A stretch of 33,560 bases of DNA from Candidatus Polarisedimenticolaceae bacterium (lineage in GTDB: Bacteria; Pseudomonadota; Gammaproteobacteria; Chromatiales; Chromatiaceae). The notes beneath the pieces were generated by a model that worked only from the letters and a program-made list of their open reading frames with translations, had not been told where the DNA came from and made no database searches. Location: positions 1 to 33,560 of the forward strand of contig JAKITT010000027.1 in assembly GCA_021647945.1 (NCBI GenBank), read 5' to 3'. This document shows positions 6,088 to 14,693 of the stretch, one piece after another; the first letter of the stretch is position 1; the number at the start of each line of letters is the position of its first letter. A program made the translations under genes and the position numbers.

Positions 6088-7410
6088 TTGAGCTATCCAA
6101 AGACCCTCTTTGCACGCACCGGCCTGACCATCGCCATCGCTATGCTGATCTTTCTACTCTTCTCTGTCAGCGTGGTCTTTTACTATGTTCTGCAACCGGT
6201 CGCCCGACAGGCATCGGGCGACTTGGCGGCATTGATGGTGTTATCAAGCCAGACCTGGGTTGAACTGCCCGCTGAGACCCGGGCCGACTTTGAACATGAG
6301 TTGAGTTCCCAACATGGCCTCACCCTGACTCAGGCTAAAACCCCGCTTATCCCGCTGTCGATCAAAAACCCCTTTCTGCTTTTTTTAGAGGATGCACTCT
6401 CTTTTCGATTGGGGATCAATATCTCTATTCTGCATGACCCCGCGGTGGATGGCAGCTATTGGGTCGATCTACCGATGTCAAACCGTACCCTACGCATCGG
6501 CTTCTCACATAACCGTATCCGGGCACGCCCACCCATCGCCGTGCTGATGCTGATTCTGGGTGCCTCGGTATTTACGCTATTTACCTCACTGCTGCTGGTG
6601 CGCCGTCTCACCGATCCACTGGCGCATCTGGCCGATCAGACCTCGCGTTTTGGCCGCGGCGAACAGACCGAACCGCTGCCCGAAGAGGGGCCAACAGAGC
6701 TGGCACTACTGGCGCACAACTTCAATCAAATGACGACTCAAGTGCAGCAGCTGATGACCAACCGAACCACCCTGTTGGGTGGCATCTCACATGATCTGCG
6801 CACCCCCATTGCCCGCCTGCAACTCGCAATAGCACTGCTTGATGAGAGCCAAGAGCCAAAACTGTTAGAGGGGATGCAACACGACTTGGCGGAGATGAGC
6901 CATCTGATCACACGCACCCTGGAGCTGGCCAAAGGGATGCAGGGCGCAAGCCAGGATATCGAAACGGTTGAACTGGGCAAGCTACTCAGCGACCAGATCA
7001 CCGCCCATGAACACCAGGGTGGAACCATTGAGTGGCAGAGGCCTGCCCCCTGTACGCTGCAAACCAACCCCACCGCCCTGAACCGTGTATTGGCTAATCT
7101 ACTGGAGAATGCCAAACATTATGGTGGCAGCGAACCGGTCAAGATTGAACTCGAATGTGGTGACGATAGCATCACCATATCACTGCTTGATCAAGGCCCT
7201 GGCATTCCAGAGGAGCAACTAGAGAGTGTCTTCCAACCCTTCTATCGGCTTGAGAATTCACGCAATCAGAGCACCGGGGGCAGCGGCTTGGGTCTTGCCA
7301 TCGTAAAACAGCTCTGCGATATCTACGGCTGGCGGGTGCAACTGCAACCACGACCCGAGGGCGGTTTGATCGCCCGGTTAACCATTGCAAGGTCTCTGAC
7401 TCGGAAATAG
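6088..7410 (+). CDS. envZ: EnvZ-type sensor histidine kinase
   Basis: The 440-residue protein has transmembrane helices at about 13-36 and 150-171 flanking a periplasmic sensor region, then a HAMP linker (172-222). The HisKA dimerisation domain carries phospho-accepting H235 in GGISHDLRTPIARL. The ATPase domain has the N box at LANLLENAKHYG (N341), G1 at DQGPGIP (368-374) and G2 at GGSGLGLAIVKQL (397-409). The domain order and length match EnvZ. The start is TTG 6088, three bases after the regulator stop; no ATG lies near the domain start, so a rare TTG start is accepted, with the next ATG (6142) truncating the first helix. It should phosphorylate and dephosphorylate the OmpR-type partner. 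Confidence 0.88.
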   Translation: MSYPKTLFARTGLTIAIAMLIFLLFSVSVVFYYVLQPVARQASGDLAALMVLSSQTWVELPAETRADFEHELSSQHGLTLTQAKTPLIPLSIKNPFLLFLEDALSFRLGINISILHDPAVDGSYWVDLPMSNRTLRIGFSHNRIRARPPIAVLMLILGASVFTLFTSLLLVRRLTDPLAHLADQTSRFGRGEQTEPLPEEGPTELALLAHNFNQMTTQVQQLMTNRTTLLGGISHDLRTPIARLQLAIALLDESQEPKLLEGMQHDLAEMSHLITRTLELAKGMQGASQDIETVELGKLLSDQITAHEHQGGTIEWQRPAPCTLQTNPTALNRVLANLLENAKHYGGSEPVKIELECGDDSITISLLDQGPGIPEEQLESVFQPFYRLENSRNQSTGGSGLGLAIVKQLCDIYGWRVQLQPRPEGGLIARLTIARSLTRK

Positions 7411-7419
7411 GACCACACT

Positions 7420-8749
7420 ATGAGCAAACAGCAAAGCCACTGGAAACGCACCACTGGAAACGCACCACTGGAATGGTTGTCGCGATTTTGTTCAGCGTGG
7501 CACTTGTCATGTTGGCCCCGTTAATGAAAAGCCCACCTAAAAAGAGCCCGTCAAAGAGCGGCCGGTTAAGGTGCGTTCAATGGTGGTGACAACGCTTGAT
7601 GTGGTACCCCGCTCTATCGGCTTTGGCCGGGTATCTCCTGGCAGAACCTGGGAGTCAGTGGCCGAGGTAGCGGGTCAAGTCACCTGGGTGGCCGATGAGT
7701 TGCGCGACGGCCACGTGGTCACCGCCGGTAGCGAACTACTGCGCATTGAGGATGCCAACTATCGCCTGATTTTAGCGCAAGCTGAGGCGCAGTTGCAGGC
7801 ATCGGAAGTTAAGCAGCGAGCCGCCCGCGAGGGTTTGGTATTGGCGAAAAAGAACCTAACGCTACTACAGACAGAATATAGCCGGCTGGAGAGACTGGCA
7901 GCCAAAGGAACCATTTCAAAAAACACCCTGGAGAGCACCGAACGGCAGCTGCTCGCCGGAGAGACCCAGATTGTCAATCTACAGAACGCTCTCGATCTTA
8001 GCATCGCCGAACATCAGGTTCTTATCGCACAACAGAGCGCGGCAAAGCTTGATCTGCAACGAACGGTGATTACTGCACCCTTTGATGTACGTATCATCCA
8101 GGTCAATATCGGCACTGCGCAGTATGCCAACAGGGGAGAGCTGCTGTTTACCGCCGATGGCCTTGCGCTGGCAGAGGTTGAGGCACAATTTTCAGTGGGC
8201 ATTCTGCGACCACTGATTCAAGGTGTGGTGGGAGATAATCCATCCAATATCCGCGCGGGGGCGACCAGGCTTAACGCCAAGGTTCACCTACGCACCGCCA
8301 CTCACTCGGTTGAGTGGCCAGCCCGGGTTGACCGGGTGGCCGGCACCATTGACCCACAAACCCAAACCATCGGTGTCATTGTCGCTATCGATCAACCCTA
8401 CGCCTCGGCCATCCCGGGGCAACGCCCACCACTGCGACGTGACACCTTTGTCGAGGTTGAACTCTACTCCCCCCCCATCAGGCAGCAAATCGTCATACCG
8501 CTAAACGCCATACATGATGGGCAAATCTACATCATAAACAGTGATAACCGACTCGAAAAACGCAAGATTAAAATCGACTTTTCACAGCAGGGGTATGCGG
8601 TGATCGCCCAAGGCTTAGAGCCGGATGAGCGCATCGTCATCTCCGATTTAGTGACGGCGGTCGAGGGGATGCTGCTCACCCCTCAAGAGGACAAAAAGAG
8701 CAGGCGACAGATGGTGATGGAGGCGACAGGAAAGGAGCCTAAACAGTGA
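7420..8749 (+). pseudogene. RND efflux periplasmic adaptor (MFP/HlyD family) with frameshifted 5' end
   Basis: The ATG at 7420 begins MSKQQSHWKRTTG, but a perfect 14-bp tandem duplication (7437-7450, 7451-7464) shifts the frame. Removing it restores a membrane anchor, GMVVAILFSVALVMLAPLMK. A second shift at the A5 run 7539-7543 is corrected by adding one A, giving PPKKEPVKERPVKVR in frame with the long open frame from GTG 7571. That frame (392 aa) holds the lipoyl/barrel-sandwich halves (VAEVAGQVTWVADELRDGH; LQRTVITAPFDVRI), a coiled-coil hairpin at about 70-160, and the beta-barrel and membrane-proximal domains. If translated from GTG 7571 the adaptor would lack its export/anchor segment. 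It sits ten bases after envZ and overlaps the pump gene, so it was one operon. Confidence 0.8.
7437..7464 (+). repeat. 14-bp tandem duplication in the adaptor 5' end
   Basis: CCACTGGAAACGCA occurs at 7437-7450 and again at 7451-7464, followed by a partial third copy CCACTGGAA (7465-7473). The 14-bp addition is out of frame; without it, ATG 7420 is in frame with the membrane segment that starts at 7473. Confidence 0.95.
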
Positions 8750-11369
8750 TCCGCTTCTTCGCCAGCCACCCCACCGCCGCCAATGTGTTGATGATAGCGA
8801 TCATCATTCTTGGGCTGACTGCGCTACCCAAACTACAACGTGACACCTTTCCAGTGATCAGAGGGTGGGATCCGCAGAGTTTTCCCTGGGGCCACTCCGG
8901 CAGAGGTTGAGGATGCCATCTGCCAACGTATTGAAGAGAGCCTGGATAGCGTCACTGGCCTATTGGAGGTTCGCTGTGATGCACGTGAGAATATCGCTAT
9001 CACCACTGCCAAAATGGTTGAAGGCACCGATATGGAGTACTTCTTCAATGATGTGAAGTCCCAGGTCGAGGCAATTACCGGCTTGCCCGACAAGGTGGAG
9101 AAGTCCACCATCACCAAGCTTGAGCGAACCGCTACCGTAGCCAGTATCGCTATCACCGGGCCGCTCTCCCCGCGGGGACTCAAGGCCTACGCCGAAGGGG
9201 TCAAGGCGCGACTGAAACAGGATCGCCGTATCGCTCAGGTGCGTATCCAGGGCTTCTCTGAGCAGAGTCTGCTCATTGAGTTACCCGGTGCTATCTTGCA
9301 ACGCTACCGGCTCTCCCTCTCCGACATTCATAACGCGATTGAGCGCCAAAGCCTCGACCTGCCTGCCGGTGTTTTGTAGACGCCCGCCGGTGACATCATC
9401 GTGCGTTTCACCGGCCAACGCAGAACAGAGGCGGAGCTGGCCGATCTGATCGTCATCTCAGAAAATATCGCCGCACAACTGAACAAGGGGAAAAAGTCAC
9501 TACAGGCCGCCATTGATGGTGTCAGCCAGGTGCTGCCTGGGGTGCTCTCCTCATTCTTCACGACAGTCATGATCATCGGGCCACTGGCTTTTCTCTCTGG
9601 CAAGATGGGTGATGTCCTCAAATATATCCCGGCCGTATTGCTGATCACGCTGCTGGTGAGTCTTATCGAGGCACTTTTCATTCTGCCAGCACATCTGCAC
9701 CACGCGATGAAACACCACACCATGCAGAAACGTTCTCGCTTCCAGCAAAAATTTGCACAGGGTTTTGATCACCTACGTGATGCCCTCTTCCTACCGCTAG
9801 TAAAAAAAGTGACCGTCAACCCTCAGCTGGCCATCGGCACCATGCTATTGCTGGTCCTTATCTCCTTTGCCACCATTCCCGCCGGTCTGCTCAAATATCA
9901 AGCCTTTCCTGATCTGGAGAGTGATGTCATCCAGGCTCGAATCACACTGCCCCAAGGCACCCCGCTTTCACAGACCGAGGCGCTGGTCTCTAAGCTCATT
10001 GAGGCACTGCACACCCTGGATGAGGAGTTCACCCCCCAGACAGCCGAAGGGAGAGACCTTGGTTAACAATATCTCCGTGCTCTTCAACACCAATGTTGAT
10101 GCCCATGAGAGCAGCCCACATGTCGCCACGGTCAGCGCCGACCTGCTACCCGCTGGCAGACGCGATGGCAGCGTTGATGAGATGCTCAACCGGTGGCATC
10201 AGCTGACGGGCGAGTTGCCCGATGTTGTCGCCCTGAAGTTTACGGACAAAGAGCGAGGCATTGCTGGCAAAGCGATCGATCTGCGCATTCAAGGCAGTGA
10301 CAGTGACTTAGCACGCCTTAAAGCCGCATCAACAGAGATCCAGCAATTTCTCGCCACCATAAAGGGTCTCTCCGACATATCTGATGACCTACGCCCTGGA
10401 AAACCTGAATTCAGGGTTCAGCTGAAAGAGCACGCAGGGGTCTTTGGCATCACGGCTCAAAATGTCGCAAATGAGCTAAGAGCAGCCATCTATGGCAATA
10501 GCAGCTTGGAGATACTGCGCAGTTATGAGCACTACGCCGTCACCATTCGGCTGGCGGCTGATAACCGAAATAGTCTCGATGATCTACTCAGCCTCAGAGT
10601 GCGTGCAGCCGATGGCACCCTGGTGCCGCTGAGTGCCATTGCCGATATTGAGCGACAATGGGATTATGCACGTATTCATCGCATCAATGGGCAGAGAACC
10701 GTCACCATTCAAGCAAGTCTCGATACCCGCCAAGCAAATGCCCGTGAGGTGATGGGGCTACTCTTCAAACGCTTCCTACCGACACTGAAAACCACCTACC
10801 CCGATATCCATTTTGTCTCACAAGGCCAAGATAAGGAGACCGCAGAGACGGGTAACTCACTACAGACCAATCTATTGATCGGGCTCATAGGTATCTATCT
10901 GATTCTGGTGTTGCAATTCCGCAACTACATTCAGCCATTTGCGGTACTCCTGGCCATTCCGATGGGGCTCATTGGCGTCGTCTGGGGGCATCTATTGATG
11001 GGACTCAATCTCACCATGCCGAGTCTGGTTGGATTTGCCACCCTGGCTGGGGTCGTGGTCAATGACAACATCCTGCTGGTCACCTTCCTAAAAGAGCGAT
11101 TACGCGAAGGTACTGATGTAAAAGAGGCCGGTTGGCTAGCGGCTAAAGATCGCTTCCGCCCGATCATGCTGACATCACTCACTACCTTGGCTGGCCTGCT
11201 GCCACTCTTGATGGAGACCAGCACTCAGGCACAGATTCTCATCCCCTTGGTGGCCAGCCTCGCCTTTGGCCTGTTGACGGCAACCATCGCCTCACTCTTT
11301 TTGGTACCTGCACTCTTCACCCTGTTTGATGATATGCAGCTACTCCCAAAAACAGAGCTTAGTCACTAA
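8746..11369 (+). pseudogene. RND-family efflux pump (AcrB-like), multiply disrupted
   Basis: GTG 8746 overlaps the adaptor stop and begins MIRFFASHPTAANVLMIAII, a normal first RND helix. Four lesions follow. (1) A frameshift near 8862-8880 occurs before VFPGATPAEVEDAI. (2) TAG at 9377-9379 replaces a probable CAG in VL-Q-TPAGDIIVRF. (3) An internal deletion near 9450-9465 fuses LADLIVIS to SENIAAQLNKGKKSL, removing on the order of 160-200 residues, including the end of the porter domain, helices 2-3 and the Asp pair of helix 4 needed for proton coupling. (4) A +1 shift lies between about 10030 and 10063. The C-terminal half (second porter region, LQFRNYIQPFAVLLAIP, FATLAGVVVNDNILL, final helices) is well preserved to the stop at 11369. 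The pump cannot be functional. Confidence 0.88.
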
Positions 11370-11381
11370 TCAGCCCATACA

Positions 11382-11607
11382 GATATCACCACAGAGGGCA
11401 CAGAGGGCACAGAGAAAAATAGAAATTAATCGCTATGGGTCTTAATTGCCCCGCTGATTACAGTGAAATATTTCTGTAGGTGCGGCTTCAGCCGCACACG
11501 TTCGCCTGAAGGCGAACCTACAAATAATTCTCATTTTCCTCTGTGCCCTCTGTGCCCTCTGTGCCCTCTGTGCCCTCTGTGCCCTCTGTGCCCTCTGTGG
11601 TGATATC
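11382..11607. repeat. 226-bp inverted-repeat element with CACAGAGGG-type 9-mer arms
   Basis: The left arm begins GATATCACCACAGAGGGCAC (11382) and runs to about 11414. The right arm is its reverse complement, ending in GTGGTGATATC at 11607. The right arm holds six full and one partial copy of CTCTGTGCC (11539-11599), against about two and a half copies on the left, so the right arm has expanded. Similar CCACAGAGGGCACAGAG repeats occur, as I recall, in many proteobacterial intergenic regions. It occupies most of the 295 bases between the pump remnant and the tetR gene. No gene is seen in it; a reading frame through the repeats encodes only QRA repeats. Confidence 0.9.
11475..11522. repeat. REP/BIME-like double hairpin inside the 226-bp element
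   Basis: The element is bounded by TGTAGGT (11475-11481) and ACCTACA (11516-11522). Inside are two perfect hairpins: GCGGCT-TCAGCCGC-type (about 11482-11495) and GTTCGCC-TGAA-GGCGAAC (11500-11517). This is the typical form of TGTAGG...CCTACA REP elements found between genes. Here it is nested within a different inverted repeat. Confidence 0.8.
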
Positions 11608-11628
11608 AAAACTTGAATTAACCCCCAC

Positions 11629-11657
11629 TTGACAACAGGACCAGTCGGTCCCATTAT
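11629..11657 (+). promoter_or_regulatory. tetR promoter with palindromic operator
   Basis: TTGACA (11629-11634) and CATTAT (11652-11657), 17 bases apart, form a plausible sigma-70 promoter. The spacer contains GGACCAGTCGGTCC (11638-11651), with perfect 5-bp arms GGACC/GGTCC around 4 bases. The same GGACC-N4-GGTYC pattern recurs before the AhpD-like gene (12270-12283). Binding by the TetR product is inferred from this placement. Confidence 0.6.
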
Positions 11658-11664
11658 CTCCAGC

Positions 11665-12252
11665 ATGACAATTGGCAGACCCCTAGAATTTAATCCCGAT
11701 GTAGCACTTGAAGCTGCCATGCAGCTCTTTTGGTGCCAGGGTTATGAGTCCAGCTCACTACAAGCACTGCTGAATACCATGGGGCTATCCAAAAGCAGTT
11801 TTTATCAAACCTTCAAAAGTAAACATCAGCTTTTCCAATCATCGATTCATCTCTATCAACAGATGTTGACCGATGGGCTAAGGGCTCAACTCAAAGAGTG
11901 CGGATCAGGCAGGCTTTTCATCACCACCCTCTTTTACGCTGTCGCCGATGAGACCTCTGGCCCCAATGCGCGCAGGGGTTGTCTGTTGATGAACACCGCA
12001 AGTGAATTTGCTCAGAGCGATGCAAAGATCGCTGAACTTACCGCAAGCAGTATTGAGCGCTGTATTGATGTCTTTGAAATCGCCGTCCAGCAGGCACAAC
12101 AGCAGGGGGAGATCAACGACACGCAAGAGGTCCGTGCACTGGCCACCTATTTAGTCAGCAGCATGAGCGGGGTTAAAAACATGGTGAAGGCGGGAGCCGA
12201 CCGTGAAACGGTAAAACGCATTGTAAATATCATGCTCACCACACTCGATTGA
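11665..12252 (+). CDS. TetR/AcrR-family transcriptional repressor
   Basis: The 195-residue protein starts MTIGRPLEFNPDVALEAAMQ. The helix-turn-helix lies at about residues 16-55 (LQALLNTMGLSKSSFYQTFKSKHQLF, with the recognition helix around SKSSFYQTF). The remainder is a helical ligand-binding domain (RRGCLLMNTASEFA is the usual segment after the HTH in the NemR/AcuR-like subgroup). ATG 11665 is chosen over the longer frame from 11629, because the extension would start at the -35 TTG and translate the promoter and operator. It probably represses itself and the AhpD-like gene, since both have the same palindrome upstream. A thiol-reactive or electrophilic inducer is plausible from the neighbour but is an inference. 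Confidence 0.9.
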   Translation: MTIGRPLEFNPDVALEAAMQLFWCQGYESSSLQALLNTMGLSKSSFYQTFKSKHQLFQSSIHLYQQMLTDGLRAQLKECGSGRLFITTLFYAVADETSGPNARRGCLLMNTASEFAQSDAKIAELTASSIERCIDVFEIAVQQAQQQGEINDTQEVRALATYLVSSMSGVKNMVKAGADRETVKRIVNIMLTTLD

Positions 12253-12269
12253 TTTTTTTACCACAATAT

Positions 12270-12283
12270 GGACCGTACGGTTC
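12270..12283. promoter_or_regulatory. second GGACC-N4-GGTYC operator, before the AhpD-like gene
   Basis: GGACCGTACGGTTC is a near-perfect palindrome (one mismatch) lying 18 bases after the tetR stop and 26 bases before ATG 12310. It matches the operator in the tetR promoter in arms and spacing, which points to common control by the TetR protein. Confidence 0.6.
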
Positions 12284-12309
12284 AATTAACAGCGGGGATA
12301 TATTTTAAG

Positions 12310-12846
12310 ATGAAATTTGCACTACATAACCAAGAGAGCGCACCGACAGAGAGCCAGTCATTGTTAGAAGAATCACTCAAATCCTTCGGCATGATCCCAA
12401 ATCTACATGCGGTGATGGCCGAGGCCCCAGCAGTGCTTGAGGCGTATCAAACGCTGCACCGCCTATTCCAACAAACCAGTTTTGATTTAGAGGAGGTCAC
12501 GGTCATCTGGCAGACCATCAATATTGAAAATGAGTGCCACTACTGCGTGCCTGCGCACACCGCGATCTCTCACATGATGCATGTTGACAGTGCCATTACA
12601 GAGGCTCTGCGTAATAAAACGGTACTACCAACAAGTAAATTGCAGGTGCTGCATCTGATCACCTTGGCCCTGTTAAGAAATCGAGGGAAATTGAGTGATG
12701 ATGAGTTGGCCACATTTGTTGAGGTAGGTTATGGCCAGCGTCAACTGTTGGAGATTATCTTAGGCATGTCGCAGAAGATGATGAGTAACTACGTGAACAA
12801 ATTCACCCACACTCCAATAGACGAGGCCTTCCAGCCTTTCATTTAA
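12310..12846 (+). CDS. AhpD-like carboxymuconolactone decarboxylase-family protein
   Basis: The protein has 178 residues from ATG 12310 (MKFALHNQESAPTESQSLLE). The key motif is ENECHYCVPAHTA at 73-85, with C76, C79 and H83: the CxxC...H proton-relay and disulfide site of AhpD-type alkylhydroperoxidases. FGMIPNLHAVMAEAPAVLEA is the usual N-terminal signature. These small helical proteins oligomerise and reduce peroxides or react with thiols; the actual substrate is not known. The longer frame from 12268 would translate the operator, so the internal ATG is preferred, although its ribosome binding site is weak. It follows tetR by 57 bases and is probably derepressed with it. Confidence 0.87.
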   Translation: MKFALHNQESAPTESQSLLEESLKSFGMIPNLHAVMAEAPAVLEAYQTLHRLFQQTSFDLEEVTVIWQTINIENECHYCVPAHTAISHMMHVDSAITEALRNKTVLPTSKLQVLHLITLALLRNRGKLSDDELATFVEVGYGQRQLLEIILGMSQKMMSNYVNKFTHTPIDEAFQPFI

Positions 12847-12854
12847 CGCCGGGT

Positions 12855-12876
12855 AGGGGCTGCAAAAACAGCCCCT
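12855..12876. terminator. bidirectional terminator-like hairpin between convergent genes
   Basis: AGGGGCTG (12855-12862) pairs with CAGCCCCT (12869-12876) across the loop CAAAAA. Weaker outer pairing CGGGTA/TACCCG extends it to 12850-12887. It lies between the AhpD-like gene and the convergent dctM stop. There is no long T-run, so efficiency is uncertain. Confidence 0.6.
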
Positions 12877-12880
12877 CAGT

Positions 12881-14179
12881 TTACCCGTCGTAGTAACCCG
12901 TTACTCGCGGTAGCCACAGCACAATATCTGGAAACAGAATCATCATCAGAAGCGAGAACAAGAGAATAGCGATAAACACCCAGCTCTCACGGATGATATC
13001 TTTGAGGGGAACTCCGGTGGTGCTGTTGAGTACAAAAAGAAGTACCCCATAGGGTGGCGTAATCAGCCCGATCATCATATTGACCACCACCACTACCCCA
13101 AAATGGACCAGATCGACACCCAGTGCTTTGAGCGTTGGCAGAACAATCGGTACCATCACCAAAAGCATTGTCGTCGCATCCAGCATGCAACCAAGAAGTA
13201 GGAATAGTGCGCTGACCAACAACATGAAGAGCACTGGAGAGAGATCAAAACCTTGTAACCATGTCGCAAGCTGGTTGGGTATCTGCTCAGAGACAATGAC
13301 ATAGTTGATGATAAAGGCACCGGCAATAATCAAGGCGATCACAGAACTCGATCTCACCGTATCGGCAAATACACGGAAGAGCGTCTGAAAACCCAACGCA
13401 CGGTAGACGACACCGGCGAGAAACAGGGCGTAGAGACCGGCCACCGCGGCTGCTTCGGTCGGCGTGAAGATGCCACCATATATGCCGCCGAGCAGAATGC
13501 CCGGCATCAACAGCGGCGGTATGCCACGCAAAATAATCAGTGGATAGGCTGACCAGGGAATCGCTGGCTCAGTGGGAAACTGTCGTCGTTTGGCGATGAT
13601 CCAGACGGTAGTCATCAGTGCTGCGGTCATCAACAACCCAGGTCCCACGCCACCAAGAAAAAGCGCACCGACCGACTGATCTGAGACCATCGCATAGAGC
13701 ACCATCGGAATGGAGGGTGGGATAATCGGCCCAATGGTGGCTGAAGCACCGGTAATCGCCGCAGCAAAGCCGGGTGGGTAACGGTTGTTTTTCACCATCA
13801 TGCCGACCATCACTTTGCCCATGCCTGCCGCATCAGCAATGGCACTGCCGCTCATACCCGAGAAGATGAGGCTGCTCATGATGTTGACTTGGGCCAGTCC
13901 ACCCCGCATCTGGCCCACCAGCGCTAGGGAAAAGTTCATCAGACGATCACTGATGGTGCCTGCATTCATCACATTGGCGGCAAAGATAAAGAGTGGCACT
14001 GCGAGCAGAACGAAACTGTTGTAGAGGCCGCTCATGATCGCTTCAGCGGCCAGCCCCGGATCTTGTCCAGAGATGAGCAGATAGAGTATGCCACTGACAA
14101 TCATCGCCGGACCGATATCCGTCCCCATCACCAACAGAGCAATAAGCAGTAACAGCATAATGATCAGTGGCAGACTCAT
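12881..14179 (-). CDS. dctM: TRAP transporter large permease subunit DctM
   Basis: The 432-residue, very hydrophobic protein has about 12 membrane helices. Family signatures are visible: GMSGSAIADAAGMGKVMVGM near 108-127, FAAAITGASATIGPIIPPSIP near 138-158 and LITPPYGVLLFVLN near the C-terminus. In tripartite ATP-independent periplasmic transporters this subunit forms the sodium-coupled translocation path for a periplasm-bound carboxylate. It is the last gene of dctP-dctQ-dctM, seven bases after dctQ, and ends at a hairpin shared with the convergent gene. Length and motifs are normal, so it looks intact. Confidence 0.95.
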   Translation of the reverse strand: MSLPLIIMLLLLIALLVMGTDIGPAMIVSGILYLLISGQDPGLAAEAIMSGLYNSFVLLAVPLFIFAANVMNAGTISDRLMNFSLALVGQMRGGLAQVNIMSSLIFSGMSGSAIADAAGMGKVMVGMMVKNNRYPPGFAAAITGASATIGPIIPPSIPMVLYAMVSDQSVGALFLGGVGPGLLMTAALMTTVWIIAKRRQFPTEPAIPWSAYPLIILRGIPPLLMPGILLGGIYGGIFTPTEAAAVAGLYALFLAGVVYRALGFQTLFRVFADTVRSSSVIALIIAGAFIINYVIVSEQIPNQLATWLQGFDLSPVLFMLLVSALFLLLGCMLDATTMLLVMVPIVLPTLKALGVDLVHFGVVVVVNMMIGLITPPYGVLLFVLNSTTGVPLKDIIRESWVFIAILLFSLLMMILFPDIVLWLPRVTGYYDG

Positions 14180-14186
14180 GGAATGG

Positions 14187-14684
14187 TTATATCTCGCTGC
14201 GCCAATTTTTGCCCAATAGCGCGATGACGCGATAGAGATTTCTCAGCAACAGGGCCGCCATAAAGATAATGAAGATGGCGAAGACCCCATCGAAACCGAT
14301 CTCCAATACACCGGTGGTGTCATATTCCATGAATTGGATGTAGTCAAAATTGGCCGGGAGCGCAATCAGAAGAATAGCTGCAACGATCAACGAGCGGATA
14401 GTGGCGATGACTCGACGAGCACGAGGGGAGAGGTGGTTATAGAAGAGATCAAAACGCACCTGATCCTGTCGACCCGCCATCAATCCGCCACCCCAGAAGG
14501 CGAGCCAGAGATAGGCGATGAGACAGATTTCAGCGGTCCAGCCAATCGGATCATTCAGTACATAACGAGAGAAGACTTGCAGTAAAATAGTGAGAAACAG
14601 AATCAAGAAAAAGGTCGACCCAATCGCGTCCAATACCTGACGAAAACCCCTCAATACCGGCGATTTTACACGCTCTTCAGACAT
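14187..14684 (-). CDS. dctQ: TRAP transporter small permease subunit DctQ
   Basis: The 165-residue protein has four predicted helices (about 15-35, 48-68, 88-106, 128-148). RYVLNDPIGWTAEICLIAYL and an AFWGGG segment near 62-67 fit the DctQ signature, in which the small subunit holds the large permease and docks the binding protein. Start ATG 14684. It lies nine bases after dctP and seven before dctM, so the three are co-transcribed. Confidence 0.93.
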   Translation of the reverse strand: MSEERVKSPVLRGFRQVLDAIGSTFFLILFLTILLQVFSRYVLNDPIGWTAEICLIAYLWLAFWGGGLMAGRQDQVRFDLFYNHLSPRARRVIATIRSLIVAAILLIALPANFDYIQFMEYDTTGVLEIGFDGVFAIFIIFMAALLLRNLYRVIALLGKNWRSEI

Positions 14685-14693
14685 AGTAAGCAG

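Noticed and set aside
11539-11599. Possible CRISPR array or minisatellite-coded peptide
   Set aside because: The 9-bp units are contiguous with no spacers and no cas genes are present; it is a tandem repeat arm of an inverted repeat.
11442-11720. Minus-strand ORF with repeated QRA residues
   Set aside because: It is only a translation of the 9-mer DNA repeat across a non-coding inverted-repeat element and overlaps the tetR start; no ribosome binding site or homology.
12987-14585. ORFs opposite or overlapping the dctM and dctQ genes
   Set aside because: All are covered by intact TRAP permease genes with clear motifs; the alternative frames show no family signatures.
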